NCBI GenBank assembly: GCA_002347725.1 | Contig: DDXA01000004.1 | Location: 868,001-932,000 of the forward strand | Direction: 5' to 3' | Source of the DNA: Actinobacteria bacterium UBA2272 | Lineage (GTDB): Bacteria > Actinomycetota > Coriobacteriia > Anaerosomatales > Anaerosomataceae | DNA length: 64,000 nucleotides | Part shown: one piece after another, positions 42,990 to 50,756 of the stretch | Layout of the letters: each line of letters starts with the position of its first letter | Position numbering within the stretch: position 1 is the first letter of the stretch | Made by a program: the position numbers and the translations under genes | The notes under the pieces: model-generated | Database searches by the model: none | What the model was told of the DNA's origin: nothing | The model's input: the letters and a program-made list of their open reading frames with translations, nothing else

Positions 42990-43430
42990 CTATGCGCAGA
43001 AGACCCGGATATGGTCGCCGTCAGCCGAGCGGACGTTGATCTCCATCTCGCGGAGGCTCCCGATGAGCTCCTCGATGTCCTCGGGCTTCAGGTTGTTGAA
43101 GTCGATCGACATGCCGTGCTCACCCATAGACTCGCTGATCTGATCCATCGCCTGCGGTGGGATGAGCGACGTCAGCTTGAGGCCGGCGCGCAGCAGCCCG
43201 AGCGGGACCTTCACGTCGACGGTGTCTTTGCCGGTGACTTTGATGTACATGAACTTCGGTGTGCCGGTGGCCGAGGGGCCGCTCGGCCACTCGGCGGACG
43301 GCGTCGCCTCGGTGGCGGTGACGGTCTCGGAGGCGGCCGTGCCGAGCGAGTCAAGGAGCAACTCGGCCTCCTCGGCTGTGATCTTGCCCTCGGCGAGCAT
43401 GCCGAGGATGCGGGTGCGGTCTTCGCTCAT
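42990..43430 (-). CDS. SHOCT-like protein, unknown effector
   Basis: A 146-aa protein. Residues 1-30 (ILGMLAEGKITAEEAELLLDSL) form a SHOCT-like helical motif. A low-complexity Thr/Ala/Pro linker leads to a conserved C-terminal domain (KFMYIKVTGKDTVDVKVPLG ... MSIDFNNLKPEDIEELIG ... VRVFC-like ending RVFCA). The C-terminal part resembles domains found with YvlB/DUF4097-type proteins. AAGGAAG lies upstream of the ATG. The SHOCT motif matches that at the end of the operon's regulator (43733-44104). Confidence 0.7.
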   Translation of the reverse strand: MSEDRTRILGMLAEGKITAEEAELLLDSLGTAASETVTATEATPSAEWPSGPSATGTPKFMYIKVTGKDTVDVKVPLGLLRAGLKLTSLIPPQAMDQISESMGEHGMSIDFNNLKPEDIEELIGSLREMEINVRSADGDHIRVFCA

Positions 43431-43445
43431 GGGTGCTACTTCCTT

Positions 43446-43736
43446 TCAGTAGATGTCGACTTTGACGAGGCTGTCATCGCTGAGTGCGTCCACATGGGTG
43501 CCACGGACTTCGGCGAGCAGCTTCAGCGAGTTCACAACGAGCAGGGTGTAATGGTGATACCGTGCGCCGGACACAAGGAGTGCGAGGTCGACCAGCAGCG
43601 CAATAACAACAACGGGCAGCAGCAGTAGCAGCAGCGGCGGCCAGAGCAAGAAGAGCGGCAGCCAGAGGCGGCGGCCCTTCGAGCCGGGCTTGCGCACGCG
43701 CACGTCGATGACAAGAGGAGGCAGGTAGGCGGTCAT
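43446..43736 (-). CDS. Small membrane protein of the DUF2089/SHOCT operon
   Basis: A 96-aa protein with one long or two close hydrophobic segments (LWLPLFLLWPPLLLLLLPVVVIALLVDLALLV, quoted in pieces) flanked by basic residues, and a soluble C-terminal tail (VNSLKLLAEVRG). The start ATG overlaps the stop of the regulator gene by 4 bp, and its end is 15 bp from the SHOCT gene. No family was recognised. Confidence 0.65.
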   Translation of the reverse strand: MTAYLPPLVIDVRVRKPGSKGRRLWLPLFLLWPPLLLLLLPVVVIALLVDLALLVSGARYHHYTLLVVNSLKLLAEVRGTHVDALSDDSLVKVDIY

Positions 43737-44104
43737 CGCCGCAGCCTCTCCGCGGCCTCGCTCGCGCTGATCTCGCCGCGCTCCAGCAAGTCGAGCACGT
43801 CATCGCGCGGCTCGGGCGTCGGCTCGATCTCCACCTCAACGAGCGCCAAGCGGGCGGCGATGCGGTTGAGACGGTTCTTGATCGTCGGGTAACTCACGCC
43901 GAACGCCTTCTCCATGTGCTTGATCGAGCCGTGGCAGCGCACGAACTCGCCGACGAACACCTGGTCCTCGTAACGCAGGCCGGCCAGGGGAGGCGGGTCG
44001 AACTCGCCCTCGATGCCGATCCCGCTGTCGCTCAGGCGCACGCCGGTGACCACGAAGTCGCGGTCGCCTGTCAGTTCGGTCAGGTCGTGCCATTCATGTG
44101 CCAT
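43733..44104 (-). CDS. DUF2089-type regulator with HTH and C-terminal SHOCT-like motif
   Basis: A 123-aa protein. The central region (residues 43-84) reads YEDQVFVGEFVRCHGSIKHMEKAF, GVSYPTIKNRLNRIA, a helix-turn-helix typical of DUF2089. Residues 101-120 (DVLDLLERGEISASEAAERL) are a SHOCT-like motif. ATG 44104 has AGGAG 8 nt upstream; ATG 44110 overlaps this. It heads the operon and probably binds the 15-bp direct repeat upstream of it. DNA binding by DUF2089 is inferred. Confidence 0.75.
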   Translation of the reverse strand: MAHEWHDLTELTGDRDFVVTGVRLSDSGIGIEGEFDPPPLAGLRYEDQVFVGEFVRCHGSIKHMEKAFGVSYPTIKNRLNRIAARLALVEVEIEPTPEPRDDVLDLLERGEISASEAAERLRR

Positions 44105-44133
44105 TACCATCGCTCCTTTCAGCAATCATGAGC

Positions 44134-44178
44134 ATCTTGTACCCAGAGATTGAGAAAGTCAAGCCACAGATTGAGAAA
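44134..44178 (-). promoter_or_regulatory. SHOCT-operon promoter with direct-repeat operator
   Basis: Minus strand: -35 TTGACT (44157-44162), -10 CAAGAT (44134-44139), spacer 17 bp. Two copies of a 15-bp direct repeat, CCAGAGATTGAGAAA (44143-44157) and CCACAGATTGAGAAA (44164-44178), differ at one base and start 21 bp apart, two helical turns. One copy lies in the spacer, the other upstream of -35. Confidence 0.6.
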
Positions 44179-44341
44179 ATGAAGTACAGACGTATCCAAC
44201 CCTCGCGAGACACAAGTTTCCCCGCGAGGTGGAACTGTTTTCGCTAGAATGCACCGCAGGTCGATGTCACCGGGGGCTGGGTTGGCACCGCACCGGCACT
44301 GATCTGGGCCTGAACGGCGGCAGACTGCGCAGGAGCACACG

Positions 44342-45259
44342 TTGCACATCTCAGACGCGCTTCGGAAGACCAGGTTCATCGACCTGCACCAGGACATGCT
44401 GTCCGGCGTAGCGCAACTGGACGGCGGCTTCCCGGTGTACGGTTCGAACTACCTCACCGGCTCGTCCCATGCCGTCGCGGTTTGGTCGTCGCTGTATCCT
44501 CGCGATCCGGAGGCGACCCTCATCGGCGAACTCGGAGCTCATTCCGAGCTGCTCACGTCACACGGCTCGTCCCTACGCCTCATCACCACTGTCGAGGATT
44601 TGAACGCGGAGGATACGCGGACGGGGGCACTGCCCCATTCGGAGGGCTTCAACCTTCCCGGAATCGGCCCGGACATGCTGGACGTGTTGTGGACCGAGCA
44701 CTCGCTGCGCAGTCTGGCGCTGACGTGGAACCACGAGACCGACTACGGCTTCAGCTGCTACGACAGCAGTGCGCCCCTCAAGCCGGCGGGTCGGCAGTTG
44801 GTAAAGGCGCTCGAGGACAGTCCGCTCATGCTTGATCTGGCCCATCTGAATGACGCCGGCTTCTTCGATGTCCTTGATCTGTACGCGGCCCCGGTGCTCG
44901 TGACGCACTCGTTCTGCCGGGCGATAGGGAATCACCCGCGGGGGTTGTCCGACGATCAGCTGCGAGCGCTGGGCGATCACGGCGGACTGATCGGGCTGGC
45001 GTTCGACCCGGACTTCCTGGGCCGAGGCACCGTGGACGAAGCCCTGAGACACATCGACGCGATCGTGTCGCTGGCAGGAGAGAGTGCCGTCTCCATCGGT
45101 AGTGACTGGGGCGTGGCGGCCATGGGCGAGCTGGGAGACCACACGTCCCTTGCCGGACTCATCGATGCGGTTGCCGGCAACTACGGTCGCGAATTGGCCG
45201 AGAAGTTCGCGTTCGGTAACGCCCACGACTTCCTCTGCGCCCAGCTACCCCTCAACTAG
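44342..45259 (+). CDS. Membrane dipeptidase-like M19 peptidase
   Basis: Zinc dipeptidase, 305 aa. FIDLHQDMLSG supplies the first metal ligands, LDLAHLNDAGFFDVL the next, and VTHSFCRAIGNHPRGLSDDQLRAL the histidine region. SIGSDWG precedes the C-terminus. M19 enzymes cleave dipeptides, including some with D-residues. TTG 44342 is preceded by AGGAG, 6 nt upstream. The gene converges with a 15-bp overlap on the DUF1611 gene, which suggests joint peptide or D-amino-acid use. Confidence 0.85.
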   Translation: MHISDALRKTRFIDLHQDMLSGVAQLDGGFPVYGSNYLTGSSHAVAVWSSLYPRDPEATLIGELGAHSELLTSHGSSLRLITTVEDLNAEDTRTGALPHSEGFNLPGIGPDMLDVLWTEHSLRSLALTWNHETDYGFSCYDSSAPLKPAGRQLVKALEDSPLMLDLAHLNDAGFFDVLDLYAAPVLVTHSFCRAIGNHPRGLSDDQLRALGDHGGLIGLAFDPDFLGRGTVDEALRHIDAIVSLAGESAVSIGSDWGVAAMGELGDHTSLAGLIDAVAGNYGRELAEKFAFGNAHDFLCAQLPLN

Positions 45260-46357
45260 CGGCTGACTCGGCTGCCCGCCGAGCTCGGGGAACGCGCGCA
45301 ACACCATGTCGACCAATCGGTCCGGAGATCGTGTGAGCGCATCTGTGGCGGGGATGCCGAGTTCGGACTCGTATCGCTCGATGGCCTCGGTGACCTCGGC
45401 ATCGGTCATGTCCTCATGGTTGATCGTCAGGCCGATGACCTTCGTGTAGGGCGCGAAGGTCTCGATGAGGAGTACCTCGCTCGCCGGCGTCGGCATGGGG
45501 AAGTCGGGGAAATCGCCGAGCTTCTGGCGCGCTGGCGCATGCTGCAGGATGACCGCGCTGGCGCGGCTGCCTCGTAGGATGAAGGTCGAGGACATGTAGG
45601 CGGGATGGCTCAGCGCGCCCTGCCCTTCGATGACGATGATGTCGGGATGCTCGCCCTCGAAGGCCTCCACCACGGTGGCTTCCATCTCGCCCGAGCTGAA
45701 CTGCGCGGGGATGGCGTCGAGCGCCACGCCGTAGCGCGCACCCTGTATCATCGCCGTCTGTCCCGTGCCGACGAGGACCGCTTTGATCCCGCGATCGTTG
45801 AGAGCGGCCACGAGGACCGTCGCCGTGGTGCGCTTGCCGATCGCGCTGTCGGTCCCGAGAATCGCGATCCGCGGGCAGGTGACCGTGGCGATGCGGCCTG
45901 TGAACAGTCGGAGATCCTTCTTCGCGCGCGGCCGACGCACGTCAAGAATCGTCACGCCGTGCGCGTCTGCCGCCAGCGCGAACACCGGGTCGTCGTTCAG
46001 GAACTCATGGAGGCCGTTGATGATGTGCATCCCGCGCTCGATGGCCTCGAACACGACGCGACGTTCGAGGGTCGAGAGCAGGCCGCTGGAGGGCGCTATC
46101 CCAATGATGAAGAAGTCCGGAACGCGCCCCGCAAGGGCGATCGCCTCCACCAGGTCGGCGCAGAGCGGGATGCCGTTGCGCGCGTCGCCGAGCACCACGC
46201 CCGCGTCCATTCCCGACTTCGTGCTGTCGATCACCGACAGGATCTCGTACTTCTCCGAATGGCGCACCAGGCCGTTTGCGGTCTTGCCGTCGGGGGCGCC
46301 GAAGTTCGCTTCACAGTAGACGACGGCAGTAGCGCCCGTGGGGGCGTCATCATTCAT
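45245..46357 (-). CDS. DUF1611 P-loop protein (D-glutamate N-acetyltransferase-like)
   Basis: A 370-aa protein. The N-terminal domain (VVYCEANFGAPDGKTANGL) is followed by a P-loop domain with ILGTDSAIGKRTTATVLV and later VLVGTGQTAMIQGA, VIEGQGALSHPAY. Members of DUF1611 have been shown to be D-glutamate N-acetyltransferases (DgcN) in a D-Glu utilisation pathway; whether this one is equivalent is not proven, and no DgcA homologue is adjacent. ATG 46357 (AGGA 8 nt upstream) is chosen; ATG 46366 is possible. Its 3' end overlaps the M19 gene. Confidence 0.85.
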   Translation of the reverse strand: MNDDAPTGATAVVYCEANFGAPDGKTANGLVRHSEKYEILSVIDSTKSGMDAGVVLGDARNGIPLCADLVEAIALAGRVPDFFIIGIAPSSGLLSTLERRVVFEAIERGMHIINGLHEFLNDDPVFALAADAHGVTILDVRRPRAKKDLRLFTGRIATVTCPRIAILGTDSAIGKRTTATVLVAALNDRGIKAVLVGTGQTAMIQGARYGVALDAIPAQFSSGEMEATVVEAFEGEHPDIIVIEGQGALSHPAYMSSTFILRGSRASAVILQHAPARQKLGDFPDFPMPTPASEVLLIETFAPYTKVIGLTINHEDMTDAEVTEAIERYESELGIPATDALTRSPDRLVDMVLRAFPELGGQPSQPLVEG

Positions 46358-46465
46358 GGGAGCCATCCTTTCCAGTCTTACAGCATATGCCCGCAACCGG
46401 CGAACGGCATCAACATGGGTCGCTCGGATGCCCACGTGTGTATCGCCGCGCGCGGGCACGCCTGC

Positions 46466-46471
46466 TATACT
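46466..46471 (+). promoter_or_regulatory. -10 box (TATACT) of tRNA-Ser(CGA)
   Basis: TATACT is 34 bp upstream of the tRNA-Ser(CGA). No clear -35 was found. Confidence 0.4.
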
Positions 46472-46505
46472 CCGTAGCCGTCGCGCTGCGGCGCGGCGCA
46501 CCCGC

Positions 46506-46598
46506 GGAGGGGTGGCAGAGTGGTTGAATGCGGCGGTCTCGAAAACCGTTGTGCGGGTATCCCCCGTACCGAGGGTTCGAATCCCTCCCCCTCCGCCA
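46506..46598 (+). tRNA. tRNA-Ser (CGA)
   Basis: A 93-nt class II tRNA with encoded CCA. Acceptor GGAGGGG pairs with CCCCTCC. The anticodon loop CTCGAAA gives CGA. Variable arm and TTCGAAT loop present. Nearly identical acceptor and D arm to tRNA-Ser(TGA) at 22488. Confidence 0.95.
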
Positions 46599-46740
46599 CA
46601 ATGGGTCCCGCGCGGCCATTACAACAGGCGCAGAACGACCGGTCGGTCAGTGTAGTCTGATCCAGGTCGACCCGACGACGGGGGCTTACTGCGGCGCAGT
46701 AGCGCTTCAACCGTAGAGTCCGATGCCTGGAGTGATTTCT

Positions 46741-48267
46741 ATGAGGTTCCATGTTGGTCCGGTGCCCGACGATCCGGACTTCCGTCCGGATGGGCCCGAC
46801 TGGCGCAAGATCAGGGAGCCCTCGTTCGGCGTCTTGATGCTGCTCGCGCTTCCCACGTCAGTCCTCCTGGCCGCCGGCATGCTTGCCGCGTGGGCTGCCG
46901 TGGCCGGAGTCTCGTCTGAGTCTTCCCAGGTCGTCATCGGTTTGGGAACGATGGTGTTTCTTGTTGCGGCGATCGTAGCGCTCGTTGCAGTCCACGAACT
47001 GACCCACGCGTTCGCCTTGCCGAAGTGTGGGCTTACATCCGCGACAGTGGCGGGATTCTGGCCCCAGAAACTCACGCCCTACGTGTCCCATGAAGGGGAG
47101 CTGTCACGCGGGCGGTACATCGCTGTGGGACTCTCACCGTTCGTTCTCCTGTCGCTCGTTCCACTGTTCGTCGGTGCGCTGTTTGCGTGGGCTCCGACAT
47201 GGCTGGTGGCGCTCAGCACCCTCAACGCGTTCGCCGCGTCAGGAGACCTCATCGGCGGCGCACTGCTTGCTTACCAGACGCCCCGGGGCGCTGTCGTGCG
47301 AAGCAAAGGCCTCGAGACATGGTGGCGAGCATCGGATCCGAGGGTGAGACCCCGCGCATTACGATGGGTATTCGGATCCGTGTGCGCGGCGCTGATCATC
47401 GGCCTCACGGTGCTGGCGGCGATTCCACCCGCGATCATCAGCGGGATGGTCGATGACCATGTGGCGTTCGCTGAGGTATGGACCGGCGAGGAATACGACT
47501 TGCGTCCTGTTCGGTTGGCGCTGACCACCAGCGATGGGCTCGAAGTGACAGCGTACGAGGTGCGTGCCGAGGACCCGAAAGCGGTCGTCGTGTTTCTCTC
47601 GGGCATCCATAACCCGTCGGTCACCGCCTTCTTCGGCCACGCGCGGATGCTCCTGGATGAGGGCTACTCCTCGATCCTGCTCGAGATGCGGGCACACGGG
47701 GAGAGCGAGGGAGATGTCATCGCGCTCGGTTACGAGGAGCACCGCGATGTCCGGGCGGTTGTCGAGCACGTGATGGCGGACCCGGCGTACGGCGATGTTC
47801 CGGTCGTCGTCTTCGGCGTGTCGATGGGCGCGGCGACGGCCATCAACTCGGTAGGCCAGATGCCAGAGATCGACGGTCTTATCAGCCTTTCCGCGTATTC
47901 GTCGTGGGACGACGTCTTCGTCGACAACATGGGCATCCCTGAACCCCTCGCAACGGCTCAGCGCGCGTTCGTCCGGCTCTATACGGGTGTGAAGTATGGA
48001 TTCGGCTCAGGGCACATCGTGCCGAAACGTCAGATCGGTGAGCTTGGTGACCGGCCGGCGCTGATCGCGCATTCCACCGGGGACTCGCAGATCCCGTTTG
48101 CCAGCTTCGGGCGTCTCGTCGAGCGGGCTCCCTCACACGTCGAGCTATGGGCGCGTGAAGGGGACAAGCACTTCATCGTGGACGACGACTCCTTTCTCGA
48201 GCCGTGGAACGACCCGGAGTATGCCGGCCGGATCATCGGCTTCCTGGAGCGCAACTTCGTCAGGTGA
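46741..48267 (+). CDS. Fusion of a DUF3267-like zincin membrane domain to an alpha/beta hydrolase
   Basis: A 508-aa protein. The N-terminal part has about five transmembrane helices with an HExxH zinc motif at the end of the second helix, VHELTHAFALPKCG (H85-E86-H89). The C-terminal half (from about residue 250) is an alpha/beta hydrolase: nucleophile elbow GVSMGAA (S361), TGDSQIPF (D448) and GDKHFIV (H477), plus MRAHGESEGD. ATG 46741 has GGAGTG upstream. Pairing a membrane zincin with a serine hydrolase is uncommon in my experience. Function is unknown; the TetR-ABC unit follows on the same strand. Confidence 0.8.
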   Translation: MRFHVGPVPDDPDFRPDGPDWRKIREPSFGVLMLLALPTSVLLAAGMLAAWAAVAGVSSESSQVVIGLGTMVFLVAAIVALVAVHELTHAFALPKCGLTSATVAGFWPQKLTPYVSHEGELSRGRYIAVGLSPFVLLSLVPLFVGALFAWAPTWLVALSTLNAFAASGDLIGGALLAYQTPRGAVVRSKGLETWWRASDPRVRPRALRWVFGSVCAALIIGLTVLAAIPPAIISGMVDDHVAFAEVWTGEEYDLRPVRLALTTSDGLEVTAYEVRAEDPKAVVVFLSGIHNPSVTAFFGHARMLLDEGYSSILLEMRAHGESEGDVIALGYEEHRDVRAVVEHVMADPAYGDVPVVVFGVSMGAATAINSVGQMPEIDGLISLSAYSSWDDVFVDNMGIPEPLATAQRAFVRLYTGVKYGFGSGHIVPKRQIGELGDRPALIAHSTGDSQIPFASFGRLVERAPSHVELWAREGDKHFIVDDDSFLEPWNDPEYAGRIIGFLERNFVR

Positions 48268-48281
48268 ACTTGATCCGGGTG

Positions 48282-48335
48282 TTGCACGGCCTCTCCTCCG
48301 CGTGCTATTCTGCGGTTGATGGACGCGTCAATCAA
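48282..48335 (+). promoter_or_regulatory. tetR promoter with operator palindrome
   Basis: TTGCAC (48282-48287), 18-bp spacer, TATTCT (48306-48311). Directly after it, 48316-48335 is a 20-bp near-perfect palindrome: TTGATGGACG / CGTCAATCAA, with one mismatch and a perfect GACGCGTC centre. This suits autorepression by the TetR protein. Confidence 0.65.
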
Positions 48336-48350
48336 AGGAAAGGCAGCGTC

Positions 48351-48968
48351 ATGACTCCGAGAACGGACGAGCAGAACGAGCGCGTCAGGCAGCAGCAGCA
48401 GGAGGTCATCCGCGACGCAGCTGCGCGGCTGTTTGCGCGACGCGGGCTGATGGCGACCCGCATCGCGGACGTCGCCGCCGATGCGGGGGTGAGTAGCGGG
48501 CTCGTGCACCACTACTTCGGCACCAAGAATCGCCTGTTCGCCGAGCTCGTAGACGGCGTTCTCGTCAACGCTCCAGCCGTCACGGCTGCCGCGCTCGAGA
48601 TGGACGCGACCCCCGGGCAGAGGCTGCGGCATGTGGTGGAGACGATGCTTCTCGGCGTCCGGCATGCCCCGCACCTGTACATGCTTGTAGTTCAAGCGCA
48701 GTCGAGCGAGGGGGTGCCGGAGGACGTGCGAGCGCGTGTTGCCCAGGTCGGTGAGCGAGGTAACGCCGGTCTTGTGCGCCTGATCGCCGATGCCCAGAAG
48801 TCGGGCGAGGCGCGTCCCGGTGATCCGACAGCGCTTGCCCATCACCTGGGGGCGTTCGTGCAGGGACTGGCCATCGCCGTGACGTTCGCCGGCGGACCGA
48901 CAGAAGAGCTTCCGGATGCCGAGATCGTCCTCGGCATGCTGGGGTTAGGTGAGGAGGGATCGTCATGA
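48351..48968 (+). CDS. TetR/AcrR-family repressor
   Basis: A 205-aa regulator. The N-terminal HTH reads AAARLFARRGLMATRIADVAADAGVSSGLVHHYFGTK (in pieces: FARRGLMATRI, GVSSGLVHHYFGTK). The C-terminal part is the ligand domain of an unknown effector. The start overlaps nothing; AAAGGAAAGG lies upstream of ATG 48351. It overlaps the ABC ATPase gene by 4 bp, so both are controlled by the palindrome at 48316. Confidence 0.92.
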   Translation: MTPRTDEQNERVRQQQQEVIRDAAARLFARRGLMATRIADVAADAGVSSGLVHHYFGTKNRLFAELVDGVLVNAPAVTAAALEMDATPGQRLRHVVETMLLGVRHAPHLYMLVVQAQSSEGVPEDVRARVAQVGERGNAGLVRLIADAQKSGEARPGDPTALAHHLGAFVQGLAIAVTFAGGPTEELPDAEIVLGMLGLGEEGSS

Positions 48969-49873
48969 ACGCGGTGCTGACCGTAGATGGACTTCGCAAG
49001 AGCTACGGCGATGTCGTCGCCGTCGACGGCGTGGACTTCGCAGTGGCAGAGGGGGAGATCCTCGGCCTGCTCGGCCCCAACGGGGCGGGCAAGACGACCG
49101 CGCTGGAGTGCGTCGAGGGCCTGCTGCGACCCGACGAGGGCCGGATCGACATCAAGGGCCTGGATCCGCAGCGCGACAGGAGACGGATCCGTGACCTGGT
49201 GGGCGTTCAGCTCCAGACGTCGGCCCTGCCCGGAACGATGACGGTCGCCGAGGCGGCGCATTTCGTTGCTGCCTACCACGACTGTGAGCCGAGGCCGGAC
49301 CTGCTAGAGCGCATGGGTCTCGCCGAGCTGCGTACTCGGAAGTACTCGGAACTCTCGGTCGGGCAGCAGCGCCGGCTCGCGCTTGTGCTGGCCATCGTTC
49401 ACCGGCCCGTCTTGCTCTTTCTCGATGAGCCGACGGCGGGTCTCGACGTCAAGTCGCGTCGCGAGCTGCACGCCATCATCGCCGAACTCCGCGAACAGGG
49501 TACGGCGATCGTGCTCGCCACGCACGACATGGCCGAGGCCGAGAAGCTCTCGGACCGGCTCGCGATCATGCTCGCCGGGCGCATCGTCGCCGAGGGCACG
49601 CCGCGCGAGATCACCGCGACCGGTGATGGCCTCACCAAGGTGTCCGTCGCTACAGAGGGAGGGCTGCTCGCAGGAGCCGATATCGTGCTCCCGGCCGCCC
49701 AGGCCCCCTTCATCGACGAGCAGTACCTCGTGTGCTTCAGCACCGATCCCGGCGAGACGGTCAAGGGAGTGCTGGATGAGGTCGCGGCACGAGGCGACCG
49801 GCTGGTGGATCTGCGGGTCGAGCGGCCGTCACTTGAAGAGAGGTTCCTGGAGGTCACGGAGGTGGCGTCATGA
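48965..49873 (+). CDS. ABC-2-type transporter ATP-binding protein
   Basis: A 302-aa ATPase. Walker A is GPNGAGKTTALECVEG, signature LSVGQQRRLALVLAI, Walker B LLFLDEPTAGLDV. A C-terminal extension of about 80 residues is DUF4162-like, common in drug or lipid exporters. It overlaps the tetR stop and the downstream permease start by 4 bp each. Substrate unknown; the TetR regulator suggests an exporter of toxic compounds. Confidence 0.93.
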   Translation: MNAVLTVDGLRKSYGDVVAVDGVDFAVAEGEILGLLGPNGAGKTTALECVEGLLRPDEGRIDIKGLDPQRDRRRIRDLVGVQLQTSALPGTMTVAEAAHFVAAYHDCEPRPDLLERMGLAELRTRKYSELSVGQQRRLALVLAIVHRPVLLFLDEPTAGLDVKSRRELHAIIAELREQGTAIVLATHDMAEAEKLSDRLAIMLAGRIVAEGTPREITATGDGLTKVSVATEGGLLAGADIVLPAAQAPFIDEQYLVCFSTDPGETVKGVLDEVAARGDRLVDLRVERPSLEERFLEVTEVAS

Positions 49874-50679
49874 GAGGGCAGATCCAACACTTCGCACACG
49901 AGTTCCGCGCCGGGGTGCGCAATCCCACCCAGCTGATGCTGAACTACCTGTTCCCGCTGGGGTTCTACCTGATGATGGGGTTCGTCATGACCGGCATCAA
50001 TCCTGAGTTCGCCAACACCATGACACCCGCGATGGCGATCTTCGTCATCATGGTGGCCGCTGTTCTCGGGCTTCCCGGCCCCATCGCCGAGGCGCGAGAG
50101 GCGGGGATCTACCGCAGCTTCCGCACGATCGGCGTGCCTGCTGCATCCGTGCTCGCCATGCCGGCGCTTACGACGGCGCTCCACGCCCTCGCGATGGCGA
50201 CGCTGGTCTCGTTGGCCTCCCCCCGTTTCTTCGGCGCGGCAGCTCCGGAGGCGTGGGCCCCGTTCGCGGGGATCGTGTTGCTGACCGCGTTCTGTTTCGT
50301 CGCCATCGGGCTGCTCATCGGAGTCGTTGCGAAGGACTCCCGTGCGGTGACGCTGATGTCGCAGGTGATCTTCCTGCCCTCGATGTTGCTCGGGGGCCTG
50401 ATGGTGCCGCTCTCGCTTCTCCCCGAGTCGATGCGCACCGTCGCTGCTCTGCTGCCCACGACTCACGCGATGCAGGCGATCGAGGGGCTGGCATTCGGGC
50501 GGGAAACGATCATCAACCCCACGCTCGCGGCGGGAGCGCTCGGCATCACCGGCGCACTTGCGGTGGTGCTCGCGGGGGTGCTGTTCAGGTGGGACACCCG
50601 TGCCGAGTCCGGTGCACGCCGCCCCATCCTTGCCCTGCTCGCACTCGCGCCACTCGCACTCGTCGCGGTGCTCGGGTAG
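49870..50679 (+). CDS. ABC-2-type permease
   Basis: A 269-aa integral membrane protein with six predicted helices (e.g. YLFPLGFYLMMGFVMTG; ITGALAVVLAGVLFR). It is the partner of the ATPase at 48965, with which it overlaps by 4 bp. Typical of ABC-2 exporters. The gene ends 77 bp before a hydrolase gene on the same strand. Confidence 0.9.
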   Translation: MRGQIQHFAHEFRAGVRNPTQLMLNYLFPLGFYLMMGFVMTGINPEFANTMTPAMAIFVIMVAAVLGLPGPIAEAREAGIYRSFRTIGVPAASVLAMPALTTALHALAMATLVSLASPRFFGAAAPEAWAPFAGIVLLTAFCFVAIGLLIGVVAKDSRAVTLMSQVIFLPSMLLGGLMVPLSLLPESMRTVAALLPTTHAMQAIEGLAFGRETIINPTLAAGALGITGALAVVLAGVLFRWDTRAESGARRPILALLALAPLALVAVLG

Positions 50680-50756
50680 GCTCGAAGCGAGGAGGAGTGC
50701 CAGAATCCGGACGTTTCCTTGCGGAGTCTGAGAGACAGATCCACCGGAGGTGAAGG

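Noticed and set aside
46640..46655. GACCGGTC palindrome upstream of the zincin-hydrolase gene
   Set aside because: Short, GC-rich and not tied to any promoter hexamers.
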